Source of the DNA: Entrophospora sp. SA101
Lineage: Eukaryota; Glomeromycota; Glomeromycetes; Entrophosporales; Entrophosporaceae
Direction of reading: 5' to 3'
Assembly (NCBI GenBank): GCA_958430865.1
Contig: CAUDNR010000469.1
Location: forward strand, 71,882-87,307
DNA length: 15,426 nucleotides
Below, piece after piece: positions 1 to 7,018 of the stretch. The number at the start of each line of letters is the position of its first letter. The first letter of the stretch is position 1. The notes under the pieces are model-generated. The model did no database searches and was not told the origin of the DNA. It saw only the letters and a program-made list of their open reading frames with translations. A program made the position numbers and the translations under genes.

Positions 1-225
1 ATTTTCTAATTTTGGTAAAAACCTAAATTTTATTTTGTCACATTTTATATCCAATAAAATCAAACTTCCACCATGCTGTTTTTTAGATCATGGGTGGTCT
101 TTTCTATTTGAAAGCCCCCATATTAACAAAATGGGCAGTGTTTTTTTTTTTTCAAACAAAATAGATTTATTTCAAGTTTCAAGATGACATGTAAATTAAT
201 GGATTAAATTTTTTATTATGTTTAA

Positions 226-967
226 TTACAATGATTTTATAAAGACCTTGAAATAATAATTATACTTGATGAAATTTACATAAAGAGAATCAACTGGTAG
301 CCATAATTTCATTTCAGGAGGTAATTCTTCTTCAGCATAAATTTAGCAAAATATACTCTTCTTATCTACAATTAGCATGTATTTGTACTCTTGATGTTTC
401 AACATAATTAGTGCTATAAGCATAATGTGTAAAATCAGCAAGATATAATTGAATCTGATTCCATCCTTCATATAAACACATTGGCATTGTACAAATATAA
501 GGTTTTACACAAGTAACTGACTAAAATTACCAAGAAAAAAAAAGTTATTTCTAATAAATAAATAAATAAATATATATATATATACGAGAAAAAGATAATT
601 ATTACCTGATAATTTGATGCTCTAAATCTTCTTTTAATGTTCTTATCATCCAATATTTGAATTTCAAAAGTAAAATATTTTTTCATATTTTTAACTATAA
701 AAACAAGGATTGGTAGTTTTATACCAAGAGTTCAATTAAGTTGAGCAGGACAAGTTATATATGTGGTGGCAACGTTTGGCAAGGTAATTTCAATGACCAT
801 GGAATTTATATCCTCATCAATTATACATGTAACATGACTTTCTTGGTAGTCTTTGCCAGTTTCAGTATGCCAAATTTGGAGAGGTTTATTACTAGGAATT
901 TATTTTGAGAAGACAATAAATAATAGTATATGGGGCATACTGCAACAAAACCAGACAAAGTGAACAT
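226..967 (-). pseudogene. CFAP20: CFAP20/BUG22-like ciliary protein, broken copy
   Basis: Read on the minus strand, this is a homologue of CFAP20 (BUG22, formerly C16orf80/GTL3), a protein of about 193 residues that acts at cilia, flagella and basal bodies and is also kept in some organisms without cilia. Family stretches I recognise, in order, are [66 protein letters not shown] and, near the end, AEEELPPEMKLWLPV. An intron (605-521, phase 0) follows RRFRASNYQ. Lesions are plain: a TAA near the N-terminus, a TGA just before TLGIKLP, and a one-base frameshift after HANCR that is undone a few codons later. The N-terminus (ATG at 965-967, reading MFTLSGF) matches only weakly, and the 3' limit is the first stop after the restored frame. 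I am confident of the family and that the copy is disabled; the exact ends are approximate. Confidence 0.85.
521..605 (-). other. Intron in the CFAP20-like pseudogene
   Basis: On the minus strand the exon ends ...AATTATCAG followed by the donor GTAATA, and the acceptor is TTTTAG before TCAGTTACT. Removing these 85 bp joins RRFRASNYQ to [14 protein letters not shown] in one frame, as in CFAP20 family members. A retained intron argues that this is a decayed gene or segmental copy, not a retro-copied pseudogene. The intron contains an (AAAT)n-(TA)n microsatellite at about 554-584. Confidence 0.75.
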
Positions 968-1087
968 TGATATTACCAAGAATTTCAGGGATCAAAATTT
1001 GGTCATTAGTAATGTGATCATAATTAATAGTTTTATAATATCCCATTTAGTGATATATAGAACTATCCCTATATAAAAATAATTAAT

Positions 1088-1306
1088 ATGAAACTCATTT
1101 ATATCAGATCTACCATGGAACCAAAGAATTATAGCACAATTAGAAGTGTTTTGAAGAAAGAACAAGGAGAAAAGATCGCACCTTATGTTTTCAAAATAAA
1201 TGATGCTCAGACACCGGAAACTTATCTAAGAAAAGAATGGATTATCTATGAAATTTACCAAGAAGAGAGAAAAATAATAAGTATTGGAAAAAGAAAGCAG
1301 AATTAA
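1088..1306 (+). CDS. Short hypothetical ORF, 72 residues
   Basis: An ATG-to-TAA ORF encoding a charged protein rich in Lys, Glu and Tyr, with no membrane segment or signal peptide. A second ATG (TMEPKNY) ten codons in could be the real start. The composition looks more like coding sequence than the poly-A/T reading frames nearby, but I do not recognise the family and see no splice-linked partner exon. It lies upstream of, and divergent from, the CFAP20-like pseudogene, so it could be a lone exon or a scrap of a decayed gene. Confidence 0.25.
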   Translation: MKLIYIRSTMEPKNYSTIRSVLKKEQGEKIAPYVFKINDAQTPETYLRKEWIIYEIYQEERKIISIGKRKQN

Positions 1307-1460
1307 AGTGTACTATTACCCAACAAAAAGCAAAAATCATCAGAAGGAAAATAATCTAATTGTTACAATATTGATTTTTTAATTCTTTTAATGACATAAA
1401 TCATGGCAATTATAAAATCTAAAAAAGTTATACCTACTATTCATAGTCAGATTTATCATC

Positions 1461-1476
1461 ATTAGTGATCACTAAT
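1461..1476. repeat. 16-bp perfect palindrome
   Basis: ATTAGTGATCACTAAT reads the same on both strands. It could be chance, the core of a small decayed inverted repeat, or a site for a dimeric DNA-binding protein. No adjacent gene supports a regulatory role. Confidence 0.35.
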
Positions 1477-1489
1477 AATCATAATTTCC

Positions 1490-1720
1490 TTTATTCTTTG
1501 AAATATTCATCAGCAGCTTTGGTAAAATCTTCATCTTTAAGTCAGAGATAGTAGTTTTAACAGTAATATTGTAGCTGTTTATTTTGTTATCTTTGGATTA
1601 TCATCAAGAGGAAAATTTCCTCAATCCTCTTTAAATTACTTTCTTATTTTCAATCAAGGTCACTTTTTAACTTCAACTAGAGTAGCAAGTAATAGATCAA
1701 TAATCACCACCACCACCTTT
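1490..1720 (-). pseudogene. Possible decayed coding fragment, unknown family
   Basis: The minus strand contains coding-like pieces in shifting frames: YNITVKTTISD, then after a one-base shift KDEDFTKAADEYFKE ending in TAA near 1497. Upstream pieces such as VTLIENKK and LLLATLVEVKK are separated by stops. The pieces are collinear and rich in Glu, Lys and Asp, as expected for the remains of a gene's C-terminal end, but I cannot name the family. The fragment ends near the CACC-rich run next to the foldback element. Confidence 0.25.
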
Positions 1721-1737
1721 TTTAATGGGTATGTATT

Positions 1738-2418
1738 ACTTTACTGACAATCACTTTACCAACATATTATTTTACCAACAATCACTTTACCAAAAGTTCA
1801 TTTTACAAAAGTTCATTTTACTGACAGTTCATTTTACCAACAATTCATTTACCAATGGTTCATTTTACCAACAATTACTTTACCAACAATTACTTTACTG
1901 ACAGTTCATTTTACCAACAGTTCACTTTACCAACGGTTCATTTCACTGACAGTTTATTTCACCAACAGTTCAAGTTTACATGTATTTTAGGTGAGAATGT
2001 TTAAAATAATTCATAACTTGCAAATCTAATTCAGATATTATTAAGGTTCCACTAACAACTATATAAACACAAATTTTTCTTTCTGTATTAATAATGTCAC
2101 CAATTATTATTTGGGAGAGCATGTTAATCGATGATAACACTATAAATTTATGATTATGTGGTAACAACAATACAAAACAAAACCATTCACACACATCTGC
2201 ATAATTAATAAACCCTTTAATATCATTGATAAACTCACTGACAATTTAATACATGATGTGAAAATGAACTGTCGGTAAAATGAACTGTTGGTAAAATGAA
2301 CTCTTGGTAAAGTAATTGTCAGTAAAGTAAATGAATTGTCAGTAAAATGAACTGTTGGTAAAATGAACTTTCGGTAAAGTGATTGTTGGTAAAATAATAT
2401 GTCGGTAAAGTCAATGTC
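1738..2418. mobile_element. Foldback-type element with subrepeat-built arms
   Basis: The left arm (about 1738-1972) is a run of 15-16 bp units of the form GTTCATTTTACCAACA or GTTCATTTTACTGACA, roughly fourteen imperfect copies. The right arm (about 2263-2418) is built of the same units in reverse complement, about nine or ten copies. The outer ends match best: ACATATTATTTTACC followed by AACAATCACTTTACC occurs on the plus strand at about 1761-1790 and inverted near the right end. Inverted arms made of short direct subrepeats around a unique spacer are the hallmark of foldback elements. I see no transposase and no clear target-site duplication. Minus-strand ORFs through the right arm are only translated repeat. 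Confidence 0.65.
1973..2262. other. Spacer between the foldback arms
   Basis: About 290 bp of unique AT-rich sequence between the inverted subrepeat arms. The minus strand has a 72-residue reading frame (1976-2194) with Ile/Val-rich stretches, but it overlaps the arm edge and resembles no family I know. I do not call a gene here. Confidence 0.4.
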
Positions 2419-2449
2419 TCCCTTTTTAATATACAGGAAAAAACAAATA

Positions 2450-2518
2450 CAGTCAACCCTCCATAAGTGCACGGTCTCGCCTGGTCCCAAGGGGGGTGCA
2501 CTTATGGAGGGTTGACTG
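2450..2518. mobile_element. 69-bp palindromic TA-flanked mini-element
   Basis: Two 23-bp arms (2450-2472 and 2496-2518) are exact reverse complements, beginning CAGTCAACCCTCCATAAG. They surround a 23-bp G/C-rich centre that stands out from the AT-rich surroundings. TA dinucleotides flank both ends (2448-2449 and 2519-2520), as expected for Tc1/mariner/pogo target duplication, and the CAGT start is typical of pogo/Tigger termini. It is about the smallest form such an element can take, nearly all terminal repeat. It lies 30 bp beyond the foldback element. Confidence 0.75.
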
Positions 2519-2520
2519 TA

Positions 2521-2937
2521 TGTATAATTCTAATTTTTATAAATAAATATATAAATAAACATATATATAAACAAAACAAACATATGCATAATAATAATAA
2601 AATATATAATAATAAAAAATGATCATAAATTTATAAATATGTTTTTTTTAAACCTCAAAAAAAAAACTAATAAAATTAATCATTATTTGAAGAAAAAAAC
2701 TATTCACTTCAAGAATGAATTTTTCACTCATTTTTTTGATTTTTTTTTTTATAATGATTTTTACCAATCCCCTATGAAGAATAATTTTTTTAAACTTTTG
2801 ATTTCTACCTGCTCTTATATTTTTAATAAAGAAAATTCGTTATAAATTTAATAATATAATGATAGTATGATTATGAATGAATATATGATATTAACTCATA
2901 TGGTACGAAGATGTTGAAATAAGTAAAATATTTTTAT
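2521..2937. other. AT-rich stretch, no gene seen
   Basis: Low-complexity A- and T-runs dominate. The one reading frame of some length (2639-2845, plus) is made of Lys, Phe and Asn from homopolymers and has no other sign of coding. Confidence 0.5.
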
Positions 2938-2939
2938 TA

Positions 2940-3388
2940 TAGTGCAGGACACCTAGTCCCACAACTTTTTATTGGTCTTGTATATCCTTTAGTATACCAG
3001 AAATGGAAATGTAACACCAAAAAAACAAAACATGATTTTGAAGCTAAGACCTTTCTCCACAAAGCTACGATTTCATTTTGTTGATATGTCACATTACCAT
3101 GGAGAGATCAAGCCTCAAAGTTGCACAAATTTACTATGTTAAGCCCAAAACTGTCGCGTTACACGCGATTTATATATATATATAAATGAACAAATCGAAA
3201 CAAAATAAAAGTTTTAGTTGATGATCACATCCATATTAGGTAACCCAATGTTTTATTCTTATTGCCGATTTTACTATTTATGGAATGACTAGGAAATATC
3301 ACATGACAAAACAATTTTTATTGCATTTTTGATTCCCAAAATTCGTCGTCGTGGCGCAGTAAGTTGCGGGATTAGGTGTCCTGCACTG
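2940..3388. mobile_element. pogo/Tigger-like non-autonomous element (MITE)
   Basis: The left end AGTGCAGGACACCTAGTCCC and the right end, read in reverse complement as CAGTGCAGGACACCTAATCC, are terminal inverted repeats of about 28 bp with a few mismatches. TA flanks both sides (2938-2939 and 3389-3390), giving a 449-bp element. The interior has no long reading frame, so it would depend on a transposase elsewhere. The right-hand subterminal part is more G/C-rich than the flanks. Confidence 0.75.
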
Positions 3389-3820
3389 TACATTCTGTGA
3401 AAATCGTATTTTTCGCAAAAACCATCCGCAAATTTGCGCAGCATCATGAAAATATCCAGTTTTATTGGTTGTGTGCGTGTTATCCTTATTTAGAAATTGA
3501 TTTGGCGATTTGCGGATGAAAAATACATTATCACCATTCTGTGCTCAAATAAAAATGCTTCTCATCATCAGTCAAGTTTTGAAATTATAACATTTTATTG
3601 TTTCATTTCTTTTAAAATTTTGGTCAATAGATTTAATCTACTATACTCATCATGCAAAACAAACCTTTTAAAGGATCGATTTTGGAAAAGCCGCACAATG
3701 TCCTCACAAGCAGAATTTAGTGGTTGTAACTGTTGATTATCCGAATAATCATTCGGCCAAAGCGAATTTATACTAACCACCACGTTTTAGAGAACATTCT
3801 TGAAAATGGTGAATGATGTT
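3389..3820. other. Intergenic stretch with weak antiparallel ORFs
   Basis: Two overlapping reading frames exist, plus 3497-3736 (79 residues) and minus 3595-3783 (62 residues). The minus product has a natural-looking composition (CEDIVRLF, DEYSRLNLLTKILKEM) and could be an exon or remnant, but I recognise no family and see no matching splice partner. Confidence 0.25.
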
Positions 3821-3960
3821 ACTGAATGAGGAGCTAGATGTCAAAGCTAATATAAAAATGTATTTTAGTATGCATTTCGTAACTTGGAAAGTTAGAATTA
3901 AGTGTTAAAGAATGGCACTACAACAAGAATTTAAGAAAAAAATTGAAAATTACATACGAA
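3821..3960 (+). pseudogene. Possible pogo-transposase C-terminal remnant, copy A
   Basis: This stretch matches 4520-4640 at DNA level (both contain TAGTATGCATTTCG and CTTGGAAAGTTAG), but carries stops and a frameshift. In translation it reads ELDVKANIKM..SMHFVTWKV.IK, then a stop, then a shifted piece with WH. The spacing V-S-x-x-x-x-x-x-x-W in copy B resembles the motif near the C-terminus of pogo/Tigger DDE transposases; that is a tentative reading. It lies between two pogo-like elements. Confidence 0.35.
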
Positions 3961-4299
3961 AACAAACTCTTGTTTGAAGGCGACAATAACAAAAAGTGGA
4001 ATCAACCCATCTAAATCACAAAGAACAAACTGCTTAAATATTTCACATCCCGTCTTATATCACTACATTTTATACTTGATCCTTCTCCAAGAAGATTTGA
4101 GCCAAAAAAGCACACCAAACCTGTGTTAAGTGGAAGTGTGTAGATGAACATTTAAATATTTTGCAATAAAACGGTGAATATTAAAATTGCTTATAAAAAT
4201 TAAAATTACTATTCTCAAAAAAAACTTTTTCGACTTCTTCACTAATAATAAATTAAAATTTCGCCTTTTTCCAAAATAAATTTATAAAAAGATATTAAA
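3961..4299. other. AT-rich gap, no gene seen
   Basis: No supported coding region. A short frame reading HFILDPSPRRFEPKKHTKP near 4067-4140 is too short to judge. Confidence 0.4.
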
Positions 4300-4461
4300 A
4301 TGTCATTTAATAAATTATTACCATCAGAAATAAGGGACGTTGTATATAAAATTAATCATGAAATGTATAACATTGCTCTGACCAACTCTGAAAGAGAAAG
4401 TCAAAGTTTATTTTTTTCATTAGTCAAAGAATATAATGAGCTTTTTGAAAATGAAAAATAA
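4300..4461 (+). CDS. Short hypothetical ORF, 53 residues
   Basis: An ATG-to-TAA frame starting MSFNKLLPSEIRDVVYKINH, with mixed charged and hydrophobic residues that could form amphipathic helices. The composition looks like coding sequence, unlike the homopolymer-driven frames around it. No family recognised and no splice partner assigned. It lies just upstream of possible transposase remnant copy B, and could be an exon or a remnant. Confidence 0.3.
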   Translation: MSFNKLLPSEIRDVVYKINHEMYNIALTNSERESQSLFFSLVKEYNELFENEK

Positions 4462-4501
4462 TTTTTGTAAAGAACATTATATTTATTGGATGAATTAAAT
4501 A

Positions 4502-4705
4502 GTGCAATTTATAAAAGAAGGCGATGTTACTGAGCTAGATGCTGAAGCCAACATGAAACTGGATTCTAGTATGCATTTCGCGACTTGGAAAGTTAGTATT
4601 AAGTATGCTAAACAAATGTGGCACAATCTGTTTTTTTTTATCTGTAAAAGATTAAGTTTCTTAAATCAGCAATGGTTTAAAAAGAAAGGTACAAGTCTTA
4701 ATTGA
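4502..4705 (+). pseudogene. Possible pogo-transposase C-terminal remnant, copy B
   Basis: A 67-residue frame reads GDVTELDAEANMKLDSSMHF, then ATWKVSIKYAKQMWHN, then a Phe/Lys-rich tail. W-K-V-S-I followed seven residues later by W-H fits the spacing of a C-terminal motif of pogo/Tigger DDE transposases (VSxxTIxNCWxH), although the N-C pair is missing. A related, more damaged copy is at 3821-3960. It ends about a dozen bases before a pogo-like element at 4717. It lacks the DDE catalytic core and the DNA-binding domain, so at best it is a relic. Confidence 0.35.
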
Positions 4706-4716
4706 TATCATATATA

Positions 4717-4874
4717 CAGTTCACACTCTCTATAGCGAATCTTCCGTCCCTATATGTAATTTTTCTGCATTTGTTCGTTATAGAGAGAGATTAATTATAA
4801 AAAAATGAATCAGAACAAAAGGGAAGTTAATTGTAGAGAGTTTACTTAGTGTTCGTTATAAAGAGAGCGAACTG
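4717..4874. mobile_element. pogo/Tigger-like MITE, 158 bp
   Basis: The left end CAGTTCACACTCTCTATAGC and the right end, read in reverse complement as CAGTTCGCTCTCTTTATAAC, form imperfect terminal inverted repeats of about 23 bp, each followed by GAA. TA flanks both sides (4715-4716 and 4875-4876). The phrase CGTTATAGAGAGAG recurs inside at about 4774-4788 and again at about 10708-10722. No coding capacity. Confidence 0.8.
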
Positions 4875-4876
4875 TA

Positions 4877-5291
4877 TGCGTTTTTTAAGGATGCAAGAAA
4901 TTCTGATTGGTTGATTAGAATTTCGCAAAAGTCACTGTTACGTTTTCGGTTTAAAACTTTAAAAACTTGTTTTATCCATAAATAAGGTATTTATAGCAAT
5001 AGCACACAACATTGTTTCTAACAATGGTCGCCGATCATTATATACAAAGACTGAATCTTAATATTAATAGAAATCCTCACTGAATTAATATTTATTTGAA
5101 TAAATAAATCTAAAAACTTAGCGTGTGGTTTTAGTTTATATACCATTTTTTCCATTTTTATAATTTTGTAATCATATAATAACTTATTTCATTGACTTGA
5201 AAGTTTTGAAAAAGACATCTTTTTAAATATAGCTGGTTTTTTTTTTGTTAATACTAGTTTGATAATTAAATTACTGTTGTAATTTTTACAA
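4877..5291 (+). promoter_or_regulatory. Upstream region of the GTPase-like gene
   Basis: No ORF of note. A T-rich tract runs into the ATG at 5292. There is a CCAAT-type motif in reverse (CTGATTGG at about 4902) and TATA-like AT stretches, but nothing that fixes a transcription start. It lies between a pogo-like element and the gene, so the native promoter may be cut back. Confidence 0.3.
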
Positions 5292-6434
5292 ATGTCAACA
5301 AGTAAAATTGAAGAAATCTATCAACATATTAATAAAATAAATGAAAAAATTCCTTTACAACAAGAAGAGATGGTTATAATTATTGGTGATACAGGAGAAT
5401 GGAAAAGTTCTCTCTTAAACTATTTAGCTGAAGTTCCCCTGTTTGTTAAAAAGGGAAAAGGTTTTGGTAGGTTTGTTATTTATGCTGAAAATCCTCTAGG
5501 AGATAGTGAGATTACCGATGGATGTGTTTCAAAAACTTCTTTGCCATCAGGTTGGAAAGAGTATTGGGTTTGTCCTGGTTTTGGGGATACACGTGGTGAG
5601 GTCCAGGATATTGTAAATGCCTATTCAATTTACAAGTTAATCAAGAGTGCAAAGAAAATAAAGGTTTTGGTCACTGTTTCTGAGACTACAATTACAGGGT
5701 CAAGGAGTAGAAGCTTCTTAAATCTTATTCATAATGTAGGAGAAACTTTTAAAAACACAGATGAGGATAAGTTAGTTCAAGGGTTATGTCTGGTAGTAAC
5801 AAAAAATGAGACTCTTAACTTGAAGAAAATGAGAAATGGCTTGCTTGAGATTCTTGAGGAACAGGATGACCAAGAAAATTTCAGTCTAACTCAAAAAAAA
5901 ATACTTGGTTCTTTATCTTCCCCTGAAAGTCAAATTGTTTTTTTCAATGCACCTACAGGAGAAGGTCTTATTTCTGGTGAGGGTAGATCTCAAATCTTGG
6001 AAGGTATAAAAAAGATTTCTTATTTGGAAAAACCAGAACCTAGTATTTCTATTCCAGCTGAATCAAAATATCTTATCAAAAATTTAGCAGATAAACTTAA
6101 CAATGACATAGAAAATTTTATAAAACATAAATTTTATCCAGGAATTCTTGGTAAATTAATAGATAATCATTCAGGCACAGTTAAAGAATTGAGAGAGTCT
6201 CAGTCTTTAAAGTACTTTTGTGATCAATTGAACAAAATATCTAATGAACCACAACAATTTGAAAATAATCTTTGTCAAATTTCCTCAATCACTAAACTCT
6301 TCCAAAGAAAAGAACTTGAAGAGGAATTTGATAAAAAAATTTTACAATTAAAATTCATTAAGCTTATTAAACCAGAATCACTTGAAATTAAAGACAATAC
6401 TAGTAGCTGGCATATAAATCTATTCAGGACATAG
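5292..6434 (+). CDS. G-domain and helical segment of the fusion gene
   Basis: A 380-residue open frame. The P-loop is at residues 32-39, read GDTGEWKS: the invariant glycine before Lys is Trp37 (TGG at 5400-5402), which should block nucleotide binding. A switch-I-like T75 and T82 follow. The G3 motif DxxG is D99-T-R-G102, after a hydrophobic strand (WVCPGFG). A G4-like TKNE is at 170-173 after LCLVV. This order matches the AIG1/septin/IMAP-like TRAFAC GTPase layout, but I cannot assign a subfamily. Residues from about 240 to 380 are Lys/Glu/Leu-rich and probably helical. The ORF ends in TAG just where the next frame opens (TATTCAGGACATAG...), so the last few residues (FRT) are probably a frameshift product. 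ATG 5292 follows a T-rich leader and leaves 31 residues before the P-loop. Confidence 0.75.
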   Translation: MSTSKIEEIYQHINKINEKIPLQQEEMVIIIGDTGEWKSSLLNYLAEVPLFVKKGKGFGRFVIYAENPLGDSEITDGCVSKTSLPSGWKEYWVCPGFGDTRGEVQDIVNAYSIYKLIKSAKKIKVLVTVSETTITGSRSRSFLNLIHNVGETFKNTDEDKLVQGLCLVVTKNETLNLKKMRNGLLEILEEQDDQENFSLTQKKILGSLSSPESQIVFFNAPTGEGLISGEGRSQILEGIKKISYLEKPEPSISIPAESKYLIKNLADKLNNDIENFIKHKFYPGILGKLIDNHSGTVKELRESQSLKYFCDQLNKISNEPQQFENNLCQISSITKLFQRKELEEEFDKKILQLKFIKLIKPESLEIKDNTSSWHINLFRT

Positions 6435-6436
6435 GT

Positions 6437-7018
6437 ATGCTAACATCACCTGAAAAATATCAACAAGGACACAAGTTAATTTTCAAAGGCCTAATTGTTG
6501 GAGCTGAGGATATTAATGATGCTATGAAAGGTCAAGAACTATCTGAAGTAAATGTGTATAGCTTGAATAGTTTATTTATTGATGAAGATATAATTGCACC
6601 AGGAGTTAATTTGACATTAATGTCTCCCAATTGGTATGTTGTAGGCAAAAGAAAAATTAGTTTAAAAGGTAAACCTGGCACTTGGCACCAACTAAGTAAA
6701 GCAGTTGATGGAATTGATGAAATCAATGGAAATAAAGAACTGATTGATCAAAACGATGAAAATAGTGAACCAATTGATGAAAACGATGGAAATAGTGAAC
6801 CAATCGATGAAAGAGGTGGAGAAGATGGATTACCTGGGTTGCCTGGATTGCCTGGTAAAAATGGAGGGGATTTCTATGCCAAAGGAAAAAAATTTTTCAA
6901 TCTTTCTTCCTTAACTATTGATGTTAGTGGTGGAGATGGTGGACAAGGTCAAGATGGTGGTAATGGTGGCAATGGACTGGATGGTTCACATCATGGAAAA
7001 AAAATTGTAGAGAGATGA
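6437..7018 (+). CDS. Linker and collagen-like Gly-rich segment
   Basis: A 193-residue frame, shifted relative to the G-domain frame. It probably continues upstream through IQDIG before the first ATG, so the Met is not a real start. Residues 1-80 look like a beta-rich module (NVYSLNSLFIDEDI, then LTLMSPNWYVVGKRKISLKG). An acidic tandem repeat follows: NSEPIDENDG-type units from a 30-nt duplication at about 6748-6810. Then come collagen-like Gly-X-Y triplets (GLPGLPGLPGKNGGD) and a Gly-rich stretch (VSGGDGGQGQDGGNGGNG). The frame ends at TGA 7016-7018, two bases off the frame in which the gene goes on. An eight-A run at 6997-7004 is a likely place for the indel. Confidence 0.65.
   Translation: MLTSPEKYQQGHKLIFKGLIVGAEDINDAMKGQELSEVNVYSLNSLFIDEDIIAPGVNLTLMSPNWYVVGKRKISLKGKPGTWHQLSKAVDGIDEINGNKELIDQNDENSEPIDENDGNSEPIDERGGEDGLPGLPGLPGKNGGDFYAKGKKFFNLSSLTIDVSGGDGGQGQDGGNGGNGLDGSHHGKKIVER
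6748..6810 (+). repeat. Two-unit 30-nt in-frame tandem repeat
   Basis: The unit AACGATGRAAATAGTGAACC followed by AATYGATGAA occurs twice in a row with single-base changes, encoding acidic NSEPIDENDG-like units in the hinge before the Gly-X-Y run. Its length is a multiple of three, so copy-number change would alter hinge length without breaking the frame. Confidence 0.6.

Noticed and set aside
1738..2418. CRISPR-like array
   Set aside because: The short repeats are adjacent with no unique spacers, are inverted between the two arms, and the setting is eukaryotic.
2140..2490. Minus-strand ORF of 116 residues with a repeated FTxxSF pattern
   Set aside because: It is the translation of the foldback arm's 15-16 bp units and ends in the palindromic element; no sign of a real protein.
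2639..2845. Plus-strand ORF of 68 residues rich in Lys and Phe
   Set aside because: It is made by A- and T-runs, with no other evidence of coding.
6532..6726. Minus-strand ORF of 64 residues
   Set aside because: Antisense shadow of the linker segment of the GTPase-like gene.
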